Source: Aldehydirespirator sp965221215 (GTDB taxonomy: Bacteria > Actinomycetota > Acidimicrobiia > Acidimicrobiales > Aldehydirespiratoraceae). From it: a DNA stretch of 64,000 nucleotides. Where the stretch lies: positions 2,852,001 to 2,916,000 of the forward strand of contig OZ244872.1 of the NCBI GenBank assembly GCA_965221215.1. Direction: 5' to 3'. The notes below the pieces were generated by a model, which worked only from the letters and a program-made list of their open reading frames with translations, had not been told where the DNA came from and did not search any database. A program made the position numbers and the translations under genes. Positions 50,440 through 58,913 of this stretch are shown one piece after another (position 1 is the stretch's first letter; each line of letters begins with the position of its first letter).

Positions 50440-51240
50440 CTACTCGATCCTCTGGGGGACGTCGCGCTCGACGATGTCGCCGTAGTCGTCGCGGCCGATC
50501 AGCACGAACCCGGTCTTGATCACCTCGGCCAGCACCTGCAGGCCGAACAGGCAGAAGCCCACCAGCAGCATCGTCTTGATCGGCCCCACCGCCAGGCCGC
50601 CCGCGTCCACGGCCTCCTCCCAGCTCTGCCACACCCGCCAGCCGGCGGGCCACTCGCCGTTGTGGCGCCGGCCCAAGGCGGCCGCCGCATAGTGCTGCAG
50701 AATGCGGACGCTCATGAAGATGAACGGCAGCAGCAGCACGGTGTGCATGGCGAAGTCGAGCCCGGCCTTGGTCTTGTTGCGGAAGTTCACCCACCAGAAA
50801 TCGATGCGGGGGTTCACGCCGTCACGGACGCCGACGTTGATGGCCACCAGGAACATCAGCCCGAACGACTGCCAGGCCAGGCTGACCACCTCGCCGTAGA
50901 GGATGTCCTGCTCGATGTACTCGTTGCTGTAGCGGGTGACCACATTGAAGAACTGCAGGATGAACACGGCCCAGGCCAGGATCATCGCCAGCTTGAGCGT
51001 GAACCTGGGGATGGCCTCGATCCCCAGCCGCAGCCGGTGAAGCCCTTCGTGCCACGCCGACAGAGCCACGCCGGCCACCAGAAGCAGCCACCACCACCAC
51101 TCCTCGAAGTGGCCGATCAGGTAGGACGTATCCGTGAACAAGTGGGCGAAGACGGCGGCCAGCAGTGTCGCTACCGCCAACCACCCCGACGGATGCAGCG
51201 TCCGCCAGGCCAGCAGCCGCTGACCGGACTCGACCGACAT
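50440..51240 (-). CDS. dctQ: TRAP transporter small permease
   Basis: 266 residues from ATG 51240. Four or five hydrophobic segments are visible (LAVATLLAAVFAHLF, WWWWLLLVAGVALSAW, LKLAMILAWAVFILQFFNVVTRY, VLLPFIFMSVRIL, GFCLFGLQVLAEVI). The NVVTRY and IDFWW segments fit the DctQ family. It is longer than the usual 160-200 residues because of an N-terminal extra span. It is the first gene of the TRAP unit and faces the PaaD-like gene across a 45-bp gap. Confidence 0.85.
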   Translation of the reverse strand: MSVESGQRLLAWRTLHPSGWLAVATLLAAVFAHLFTDTSYLIGHFEEWWWWLLLVAGVALSAWHEGLHRLRLGIEAIPRFTLKLAMILAWAVFILQFFNVVTRYSNEYIEQDILYGEVVSLAWQSFGLMFLVAINVGVRDGVNPRIDFWWVNFRNKTKAGLDFAMHTVLLLPFIFMSVRILQHYAAAALGRRHNGEWPAGWRVWQSWEEAVDAGGLAVGPIKTMLLVGFCLFGLQVLAEVIKTGFVLIGRDDYGDIVERDVPQRIE

Positions 51241-51285
51241 GGTTGCGACACTAGTGCTCGGTGGCTCGGGCCGTAGGGTTGAAGG

Positions 51286-51756
51286 GTGGTGATCCACTGC
51301 TGCTCGATTGGCGCCGCCGATGTCGTCGAGGCTCTCCGGGCGGTGGACGACCCCGAGTATCCCGGTGTCAGCGTGGTCGACATGGGCATGATCGCGGCGG
51401 TGGAGGCAGCCGACGGGCGGGTCGCCGTCGAGTTGATGACCACGTTCAGCGGCTGCCCGGCGCTGGAGGTCATCTCGTCAGAGATCGCGGCCGTCGTCGG
51501 GGCGCTCGACGGGGTGACCGAGGTGATGGTGCGGCGCAGCACCGAGGCCTGGGACACCGCCAGGCTCAGTCAGCACGCCCGAGCGGTGATGGCCCGCGAC
51601 TTCACAGTGGCGGTGGCTGTGCCCGGCCGGCCGTCGGAGTGCCCCCGCTGCGGTGACGCCGCCCTGGTGGAGCAGTCGCCGTTCGGTCCGGCCCGGTGCC
51701 GGGCCGTGCACCGCTGCGGGGCCTGCGGCGAGGTGGTGGAGGTATTGCGCGCTTGA
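51286..51756 (+). CDS. PaaD/PaaJ-like protein with MIP18 domain and C-terminal zinc ribbon
   Basis: 156 residues from a GTG start. Residues about 10-90 form a DUF59/MIP18 domain (DDPEYPGVSVVDMGMI, FSGCPALEVI). The C-terminal ECPRCGDAALVEQ, ARCRAVHRCGACGEV is the zinc-ribbon end of PaaD, which helps assemble the iron or iron-sulfur site of phenylacetyl-CoA epoxidase. No paaA, paaB, paaC or paaE is next to it, so it is an orphan. It may serve another cluster assembly. A lone copy next to bioB and bsaP on the opposite strand is notable because BioB needs iron-sulfur clusters. Confidence 0.82.
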   Translation: MVIHCCSIGAADVVEALRAVDDPEYPGVSVVDMGMIAAVEAADGRVAVELMTTFSGCPALEVISSEIAAVVGALDGVTEVMVRRSTEAWDTARLSQHARAVMARDFTVAVAVPGRPSECPRCGDAALVEQSPFGPARCRAVHRCGACGEVVEVLRA

Positions 51757-51799
51757 GTGCGGATTGATGGCAAGCATCTCGCGGCCCAGCGAGGTCTTT

Positions 51800-51863
51800 C
51801 CCGCTCTTGTTCGCTGCGCTCACGGGCCGCTCGGGCCACGGCCTCGCAAGCTCGGCCTCGCGT
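51800..51863. repeat. Dispersed repeat copy that forms the 3' end of bsaP
   Basis: CGCTCTTGTTCGCTGCGCTCACG and GGCCGCTCGGGCCACGGCCTCG match the copy at 42511 closely. The bsaP stop lies inside it, and the last ten or so BsaP residues are encoded by it. Confidence 0.75.
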
Positions 51864-52029
51864 TTGAGGCGGTGGTGCCGCAGCGGCGGCATTTGGCCGT
51901 CCAGCCCGCAGGGGTGACCGCGGTGGCCAGCCACGCCCCGCAACGGCCGCAGTAGCGGGGCGGGTCCAACTCCGGCAGACAGCCCGCACAGTCGCGGCGC
52001 CCACAGCCGCGACAGCACGGCTCAGCCAC
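51820..52029 (-). CDS. bsaP: Biotin synthase auxiliary protein (BsaP-like)
   Basis: 69 residues from GTG 52029, 11 bp after the bioB stop. It is a cysteine-rich small protein: CCRGCGRRDCAGC at about 5-17 and YCGRCGAWLATAVTPAGWTA followed by KCRRC at about 26-50. The CxxC-Trp-Thr-Ala pattern closely resembles mycobacterial Rv1590 and its relatives, which are encoded beside bioB and needed for biotin synthase activity. The last ten residues (SLRGRGPSGP) come from a dispersed repeat and are probably not functional. It is easily missed by gene finders. Confidence 0.72.
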   Translation of the reverse strand: MAEPCCRGCGRRDCAGCLPELDPPRYCGRCGAWLATAVTPAGWTAKCRRCGTTASNARPSLRGRGPSGP

Positions 52030-52040
52030 AACGGAAAGGC

Positions 52041-53039
52041 TCAAACCGCGGCCGACAGGCTGCCGATGGGCATGCGCAGGTCGGCCAGCATGTCCAGATC
52101 CTGCTGGGGCGACCGGCCCAGTGTGGTGAGATAGTTGCCCACGATCAGGGCGTTGATGCCCGCCGTCATGCCCATGGCCTGCAGGTCGCGCAGGGTGATC
52201 TCCCGGCCGCCGGCGTAGCGCAGGATCACCGACGGCAGCGCCAGCCGGAACAGGGCGATCCAGCGGATGGCCTCCAACGCGCCCACCGGTTTGCGGATCT
52301 GCAGCGGGGTGCCGGGGCGGGGGTTGAGGAAGTTGATGGGCACCTCGCACGGCCCCACCGCCCGGATCTGATCGATCAACTCCAGCCGCTGCACGACGGT
52401 CTCGCCCATGCCCAGCAGCACCCCGCAGCACAGCTCCATGCCCGCTTCCCGCACGTAGCTGCAGGTGGCCACCCGCTCGTCGAAGCTGTGGGTGGTGACC
52501 ACCCGGCCGAAGAACGACCGGCTGGTCTCCAGGTTGTGGTTGTAGCGGTGCACCCCGGCCGCGGCCAGCTCGTGGGCCTGATCGCGGGTGAGGATGCCGG
52601 CGCTGACCGCCACGTTGAGGCCGGTGGAGTCCGACACCAGCCTGGTCAGCTCGATCAGCCGGTCCATGGTGCGGCGGTCGGGGCCGCGCACCGCCAGCAC
52701 CATGCAGAACTCGCTGGCCCCCAGCGCCTCGGTCTCGCGGGCCGCGGCCAGCACTTCTTCGGTGTCGAGGAACGGGGTGGCCTTGACCTGCGTGTCGAAG
52801 GCGGCCGACTGGCTGCAGAAGTGGCAGTCCTCGGCGCAACCGCCCGTCTTGGCCGAGAGAATGCCCTCCACCTCGACCGTCGGGCCGGCCCAGGCCAGTC
52901 GCACCTCGTGGGCCAGCGCGGCCAGCAAGGGCACCGCCGAGTCGTCGACCGCGGCCAGTTCGGCCAAATCCTCCGCGCTGAGCTGGCGACGCTCGACCAG
53001 CAGCGCGTCGGAGGCCCGGGCAATGGCGGCCTCGGTCAT
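52041..53039 (-). CDS. bioB: Biotin synthase, radical SAM
   Basis: 332 residues. The radical-SAM CxxxCxxC is at Cys68, Cys72 and Cys75 (GGCAEDCHFCSQS). Further cysteines in SEFCMVL, VATCSYV and MELCCGVLLGMGE, and the later YAGGRE arginine region, are the expected [2Fe-2S] site partners. It inserts sulfur into dethiobiotin. It is 67 bp after livG and is followed at once by bsaP. No other biotin gene is in the window. Confidence 0.93.
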   Translation of the reverse strand: MTEAAIARASDALLVERRQLSAEDLAELAAVDDSAVPLLAALAHEVRLAWAGPTVEVEGILSAKTGGCAEDCHFCSQSAAFDTQVKATPFLDTEEVLAAARETEALGASEFCMVLAVRGPDRRTMDRLIELTRLVSDSTGLNVAVSAGILTRDQAHELAAAGVHRYNHNLETSRSFFGRVVTTHSFDERVATCSYVREAGMELCCGVLLGMGETVVQRLELIDQIRAVGPCEVPINFLNPRPGTPLQIRKPVGALEAIRWIALFRLALPSVILRYAGGREITLRDLQAMGMTAGINALIVGNYLTTLGRSPQQDLDMLADLRMPIGSLSAAV

Positions 53040-53106
53040 GCGGGAACCCCGCTGACGGCGAACGAGCGCCGCGCGCTCGAGATGGTCCGGGCGACGGCGG
53101 CGTCGG

Positions 53107-53909
53107 TCACTGGGCGGGCCGCGTATCGAGTTCGGTGCCGCCCAGGTAGGCCGCGATCACGTTGGGGTCGCGCTGCACTTCGGCCGGGGTTCCCTCGGAG
53201 ATCCGCCGGCCGAAGTCCAACACCATCACCCGGTCGGCGATGTCCATCACCAGGCCCATGTCGTGCTCCACCATCAGCAGGGTGATGCCCAGCTCGCGGC
53301 GGATGTCGAGGATGAAGCGGGCCATGTCCTCGGTCTCCTCCAGGTTCATGCCCGCCACCGGCTCGTCGAGCATGAGCAGCTCGGGCTCCATGGCCAGGGC
53401 CCGGCCCAACTCGACCCGCTTCTGGATGCCGTAGGGCAGCAGCGCCACCGGATGCTTGCGCCAGCCCTCGATCTCCAGGAAGTCGATGATGTCCTCCACT
53501 TTGCGCCGGTGCTCCATCTCCTCCCGCTTGGCCTTGCCCACCCACAGCGCGCCGGCCACAAACGACCCGGTCATGCGGATGTGGCGGCCGGTGAGCAGGT
53601 TGTCGAGCACGGTCATGTGGGAGAACAGCTCGATGTTCTGGAAGGTGCGGGCCACTCCGAGCTGGGCCACCCGGTCGGGGCGGGTGCCCATGATCGAGGC
53701 GCCCTTCCAGCGGATGTCGCCCGACTGGGGCCGGTACACCTGCGAGATCGAGTTGAAGATCGAGGTCTTGCCCGCCCCGTTCGGACCGATCACCGCGAAC
53801 AGCTCACCCTCGCGAACCCCGAATGTCACCGAGTCGAGGGCGGTGACCCCGCCGAAGCGCAGCGAGATGTCGTCCACTTCGAGCAGCGCCTCCGATGAAC
53901 TCGCGTCGG

Positions 53910-53913
<4 letters not shown>
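53107..53913 (-). CDS. livG: Branched-chain-type ABC transporter ATP-binding protein LivG
   Basis: 268 residues. Walker A GPNGAGKTS, a QL-type Q-loop region (VARTFQNIELF), Walker B ELLMLDEPVAGM and H-loop VEHDMGLV are present. The ABC signature is degenerate: the family LSGGQ is replaced by LLPYGIQKRVELGRALA. That form is common in LivG. The start overlaps livF's stop by four bases. Confidence 0.9.
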
Positions 53914-54693
<780 letters not shown>

Positions 54694-54701
<8 letters not shown>

Positions 54702-54750
54702 GAGCAGTCTCAAGCATGGGCACCGTCAAGCATGGGCGACTTCAGGCATC
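54694..54750. repeat. 16-bp tandem repeat at the livF start
   Basis: TCAAGCATG occurs at 54694-54702, 54710-54718 and 54726-54734, with a diverged fourth (TCAGGCATC, 54742-54750). The period is 16. Only the first ATG (reverse, 54701) is in frame with livF; the others are out of frame because 16 is not a multiple of three. Confidence 0.85.
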
Positions 54751-54829
54751 GGCAGCGCCTCCGGCCAGGCCCGCTTGGGGCGACCCGCCGAAACGGGCCG
54801 CCCCAGCGATGGCTAGCGCGGCGCGCCCT

Positions 54830-56467
54830 CTAGGAGGCCAGGAAGCAGGGCTCGTACTCCCAGTTGAGCGCGGTCTCAGAGGCGTAGGGGCCCCTGATCA
54901 GCGAGAAGCCGCTGTTGCCGTCCTCGTCGGAGACGGTGGCGCCCGGCGTGTACAGCGACAGGTCGACGTCGTAGAGGTAGGTCTCACGCACGACGTTGTC
55001 GTTGGGGTTGCCCCGCCAGCTCTGATCCGGGGCGAGCCCCTTGAGGTCCGCGGTGATCGAGTTGGCCGCAGCCAGCACGCCGGCCCGGGTGAGGTTGCCG
55101 TTGCTGATGGCCTTGTCGAGGATCTGGTGCACCACGTAGCCCTGGATGAAGCTGATGATGTACACGTCGTCGAAGGGCGCGTCCGGGCGGTACTCCCGCA
55201 TCACGTCGATCATCTCCTGCATGCCCTCGGCTTCGCCCACGTCCCACAGCACGGTGTAGGTGGAGTGGGTGTAGAACTGGTCGGCGAGGGGGCCGACGGC
55301 GGTATTGAGCAGGGCCGGGTTCCAGCTCGGCGAGCTGCCGATCCACTGGCCGGTGAAGCCGGCCGCCACCGCGCCGCCCATCAGCTCGGCGGTGTGGCCC
55401 GGATTGAGGGTGACCCACACCCAGTCCGCGCCGGAGTTGACGATCCCGGTGATGACCGGAGTCTGGTCGGCGCCGGGGATCACCGCGCCCTCGCCGTCGT
55501 AGACGATGTTCAGGCCCAGGGCCTCGGCCGCGACCTTCACGCCCCTGGCGCCGTCCTGCCCGTAGTCGCCGGGGAAGGTGGCGATGGCCACGTTGTCGCC
55601 GTAGGTCTCCGACATGTAGGTGGCGCCGTTCATGGCCTCGATGCAGTAGTTGGTCTGCACCTCGAACAGGTTCTTGCCGATCGACGGATCGGCCCAGCCC
55701 GAGTACCACGACAGCGGGATGGCCGCCATGTTGTCCTCGATCAGGCGCTCGGCGGTGGCCGCCGAATGGGGCGAGCCGGTGGAGGTGGCGAACATCACCA
55801 CGCTCTCGGGGCCGTCGCCCGCCATGATCTCGTAATTCTCTACGTGGGTGGGCACGTCGTAGCCGTTGTCGAGCACGACCGGCTCGATGGTCCAGCCCTG
55901 AATCCCGCCGTTGTCGTTGACCCACTCCCAGTAGGCGGTATGGCCGTCGGTGATCACGGTGGTGAGCGGGGCGAAGATCCCGGTCAGGTCGGTGTTCAAC
56001 CCGACCCTGATGACCTGGTTCTCGACATCGACCCCGAAATCGTGGGCGATGGTGCCCGCCGCCGCAGCCAGGGCCTCCTGGGCGGCAGCCGCCTCAGCCG
56101 CGGCCTCCTCAGCCTCAGCCTGAGCCGCAGCCGCAGCATCCGCCGCCGCAGCAGCCTCAGCCTGTGCCGCCTCCAGATCGGCCTGCGCCGCGGCCTGCTG
56201 CTCGGCGCTGGCCTCAGCCGCAGCAGCCTCGGCCTCAGCCAGCCTCGCCTCCGCGTCCGCAGCCGCCTCCGCGGCAGCCGCTGCATCGGCAGCCGCGGCG
56301 TCGGCCTCAGCCTGCGCGGCCGCCCTCTCCGCATCGGCCTGTGCAGCCTCAGCGGCTGCGGCTGCGGCCGCAGCGTCGGCTCCCGACGTGTCGGGCTCGT
56401 CGCCGCAGGCCGCGGCCACCAAGGCCACGGCGCACAGCACTGCGAGTAGCCATCTCGTTCGTTTCAC
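54830..56467 (-). CDS. Branched-chain-type ABC binding lipoprotein with alanine-rich coiled-coil stalk
   Basis: 545 residues from GTG 56467, chosen because GGAGG lies seven bases upstream and the product starts with a lipoprotein signal (WLLAVLCAVALVAAACGD, lipobox Cys21). Residues about 30-137 are almost only Ala, Glu, Asp and Gln with two arginines, a long helical stalk. The rest is a Peripla_BP_6 fold (IRVGLNTDLTGIFAPLT, FPGDYGQDGARGVKVAAEALG). The Liv permeases and ATPases are adjacent. The stalk is unusual and would hold the binding domain away from the membrane. Confidence 0.88.
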   Translation of the reverse strand: MKRTRWLLAVLCAVALVAAACGDEPDTSGADAAAAAAAAEAAQADAERAAAQAEADAAAADAAAAAEAAADAEARLAEAEAAAAEASAEQQAAAQADLEAAQAEAAAAADAAAAAQAEAEEAAAEAAAAQEALAAAAGTIAHDFGVDVENQVIRVGLNTDLTGIFAPLTTVITDGHTAYWEWVNDNGGIQGWTIEPVVLDNGYDVPTHVENYEIMAGDGPESVVMFATSTGSPHSAATAERLIEDNMAAIPLSWYSGWADPSIGKNLFEVQTNYCIEAMNGATYMSETYGDNVAIATFPGDYGQDGARGVKVAAEALGLNIVYDGEGAVIPGADQTPVITGIVNSGADWVWVTLNPGHTAELMGGAVAAGFTGQWIGSSPSWNPALLNTAVGPLADQFYTHSTYTVLWDVGEAEGMQEMIDVMREYRPDAPFDDVYIISFIQGYVVHQILDKAISNGNLTRAGVLAAANSITADLKGLAPDQSWRGNPNDNVVRETYLYDVDLSLYTPGATVSDEDGNSGFSLIRGPYASETALNWEYEPCFLAS

Positions 56468-56541
56468 GGTGTTGCCTCCAAGGTTGTCCATTGGGCCATG
56501 AGCGCCCCGATGGCGCTCACATCTTGATGGAGGATGGCGGA

Positions 56542-57792
56542 TCAATAGCTGAACGGCCACCTCTTCCAGTAATTGCGGATGCGCACCCAGATGCCGAAGA
56601 TCCCGAGCGGCTCCGCGATCAGGAACACCACGATGAGCGCGCCGAAGAGCACGATGTTCCAGGCGTCCACGCTGAGCGTCCATCCCGGCGTCTGGATGGC
56701 GGTGTTGATCACGCCGAAGTCGTCGCCCTCGGTGAGCACCAGGCGCGACAGGATCTCGGCGGGACCGCTCTCTGCGCCTTCGAGCCACTTGGTGAAGGCT
56801 TTCACGAATTCGGGCACCATCACAACAAAAAAACTGCCGATCAGGGGACCGGCGGTGGTGCCGGCTCCGCCGATCAGCAGGATGGCGATGAACTCCACCG
56901 ACAGGAACAGGCCGAACTGATCGACCTGAATCCGCTGCAGCAGCGCCGAGAACAGCGCGCCGGCCACCCCCGCGAAGAACGACGACACCGCGAAGGCGAT
57001 GACCTTGTAGCGGAACTCGGCCACGCCCATCACCTCCGCGGCGATGTCGCGGTCGCGGATGGCTTGCAGGGCCCGGCCGGTGCGGGTGCGGGCCAGGTTC
57101 TTGGCCACCGCCGCGAACCCGATGGTGAGCACCAGCAGGACCAGGTACAGCTTCTGCAGGTCGGTGACGTCGAACCAGAGCCAGCGGCCGTCGCTGGACA
57201 GGTCCACCAGCGGCGTCGGCTCCTTCCACAGCCGCACATCCAGCTCGGGGAACTCTCGGCCGTAGGCGGGGGCGCCCGCGATCTTGCGACCCCAGCTGGT
57301 GTTGGCGAAGTGCAGGCCCAAGAACACCAGGCCCAGGGTGACGATGGCCAGATACAGGCCCCGCAGCCTCACCGCCACCGGCGACACCAGCACCCCCACC
57401 AGCGCCGCGGCGATGCCGGCGCCCGGCAGCCAGATCCAGACCGGCAGCGAATGACCCCAGGTGGCCTCGCCGCTGGTCCCGCCGAGGTAGACCGCGGCGC
57501 AGGCCCCCACCCCCATGAAGAAGGCGTGGCCGAGCGACACCTGGCCGCCCAGGCCGCTGAGCAGGTTGAGGCCCAGCGCGGCGATGGCGAACACCAGCAT
57601 CCGGGCCATGATCAGCAGCCAGTCGCCGTCGCCCAAGAAGCGCACCACCGGGATGTGGCTGATCACCGGCAGATCGAAGGGCAACAGGAACAAGACCGCC
57701 ACGAACAGCGTGAACACCGCCTTCTGCGTCCACGTCGGAAGCATCTGCGCCTCCTGACGGTAGGAGGTGTAGAGGTTCGGACGCCCGAGCAT
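56542..57792 (-). CDS. livM: Branched-chain-type ABC transporter permease LivM
   Basis: 416 residues with about 9-10 hydrophobic segments. The family loop RTGRALQAIRDRDIAAEVMGV for ATPase docking, GLGGQVSLGHAFFMGVGA and IGGAGTTAGPLIGSFF are present. The start ATG is two bases after the livH stop. The gene is followed by the binding protein 74 bp later. Confidence 0.9.
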   Translation of the reverse strand: MLGRPNLYTSYRQEAQMLPTWTQKAVFTLFVAVLFLLPFDLPVISHIPVVRFLGDGDWLLIMARMLVFAIAALGLNLLSGLGGQVSLGHAFFMGVGACAAVYLGGTSGEATWGHSLPVWIWLPGAGIAAALVGVLVSPVAVRLRGLYLAIVTLGLVFLGLHFANTSWGRKIAGAPAYGREFPELDVRLWKEPTPLVDLSSDGRWLWFDVTDLQKLYLVLLVLTIGFAAVAKNLARTRTGRALQAIRDRDIAAEVMGVAEFRYKVIAFAVSSFFAGVAGALFSALLQRIQVDQFGLFLSVEFIAILLIGGAGTTAGPLIGSFFVVMVPEFVKAFTKWLEGAESGPAEILSRLVLTEGDDFGVINTAIQTPGWTLSVDAWNIVLFGALIVVFLIAEPLGIFGIWVRIRNYWKRWPFSY

Positions 57793-57794
57793 GC

Positions 57795-58913
57795 TCACAC
57801 CCTCTGGATCTCGGGGGTGCCGAACAGCCCGTAGGGCCGCACCAGCAGCCCGACGACCATCACCACGTAGGGCACGATGAGCGGATAGCCGGCGCCGAGC
57901 CACGAGGTGTTGGCCGCCGCGTACTGGCCGGCGTAGATCTCGGCCACCCCCACCACCAGCCCGCCCAGCAGGGCGCCGGTCACCGAGTCGAGTCCGCCCA
58001 AAATAACCGCGGGCAGGGCCCGGAAGGCGATGTTGGCCGTCTCCTGGTCGACGGAGATCGTCTGGTCCACCGGGGGCTGGGTGGCGAAGATCCCGCCGAT
58101 GGCGGCCAGCACCGCGCCCGCGGCCCAGGCAATGGCGAACACCCGGCCCACGTTGATGCCCTGGGCCATGGCCGCCTCCTGGTCGAAGGCCACCGCCCGC
58201 ATGGCGATCCCGAGCCGCGACCGGTAGAAGAAGTAGACCGCGGCGAAGGCCCCGGCCGCGGCGGCCATGGCCGCCACGAAGCTCCAATTGATCAGCTCGC
58301 CGCCCACCCTGAAGCCGCCCAAGTCCCAGGGCGCCCCCACCGAGCGGTACTCGATCACCACCGCATCGTTGTTGAACACCCGGAACATGATCTCCAGCCC
58401 CAGGGTGATCACCGCCACCGAGAACAGCGGCTGGCCGATCATGGGCCGGATGGCCAGGCGCTCCACCACCAGCCCCACCGCCGCCGCGAAGGCCAGCGCC
58501 ACTGCCGCGCTGAGCGTCCAATACACCCAGTCGGGGCCGCCGAGGCCGTTGAGCGGGTTGCTGATGCTGGTGAAGGGGACGTGGCCGTCGCGCTCGAGGA
58601 AGCTCTCGCCTTCGGAGAACACGCTGCGCTCCTGTATCAGGAAGGCCACGAACAGCGCGCCGGTGGCGGCCAGCGCGCCCTGGGCGAAGTTGACGGTCTG
58701 GGTGGCCTTGAAGATGAGCACGAAGCCCAGCGCGATCAGGGCGTACACCGAGCCGAGCCCCATCGACTTCATGAACGTCTGGAAGAACAGGGCCGGATCG
58801 TTGGCCAGCTGCACCGCGCCGAAGATCGCCGCCGCGGCCAGCGCGCCGACCAGGAAGCCCAGCGGCGCGCCCCGGCGCAGGTCGAGCCCCTCAAGCCTGG
58901 CGCCGGACGCCAT
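57795..58913 (-). CDS. livH: Branched-chain-type ABC transporter permease LivH
   Basis: 372 residues, somewhat longer than the usual 290-300 because of a periplasmic insertion around RSVFSEGESFLERDGHVPF. The family segments TQTVNFAQGALAATGAL and SRLGIAMRAVAFDQEAAMAQGINV are clear. The ATG overlaps the upstream acyl-CoA ligase stop as TGATG, so transport and activation are coupled. Confidence 0.9.
   Translation of the reverse strand: MASGARLEGLDLRRGAPLGFLVGALAAAAIFGAVQLANDPALFFQTFMKSMGLGSVYALIALGFVLIFKATQTVNFAQGALAATGALFVAFLIQERSVFSEGESFLERDGHVPFTSISNPLNGLGGPDWVYWTLSAAVALAFAAAVGLVVERLAIRPMIGQPLFSVAVITLGLEIMFRVFNNDAVVIEYRSVGAPWDLGGFRVGGELINWSFVAAMAAAAGAFAAVYFFYRSRLGIAMRAVAFDQEAAMAQGINVGRVFAIAWAAGAVLAAIGGIFATQPPVDQTISVDQETANIAFRALPAVILGGLDSVTGALLGGLVVGVAEIYAGQYAAANTSWLGAGYPLIVPYVVMVVGLLVRPYGLFGTPEIQRV

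Noticed and set aside
48863..50485. Long plus-strand open frame opposite dctM, very rich in His, Gln and Glu
   Set aside because: It lies wholly opposite a real permease; the composition is the complement of hydrophobic codons, not a real protein.
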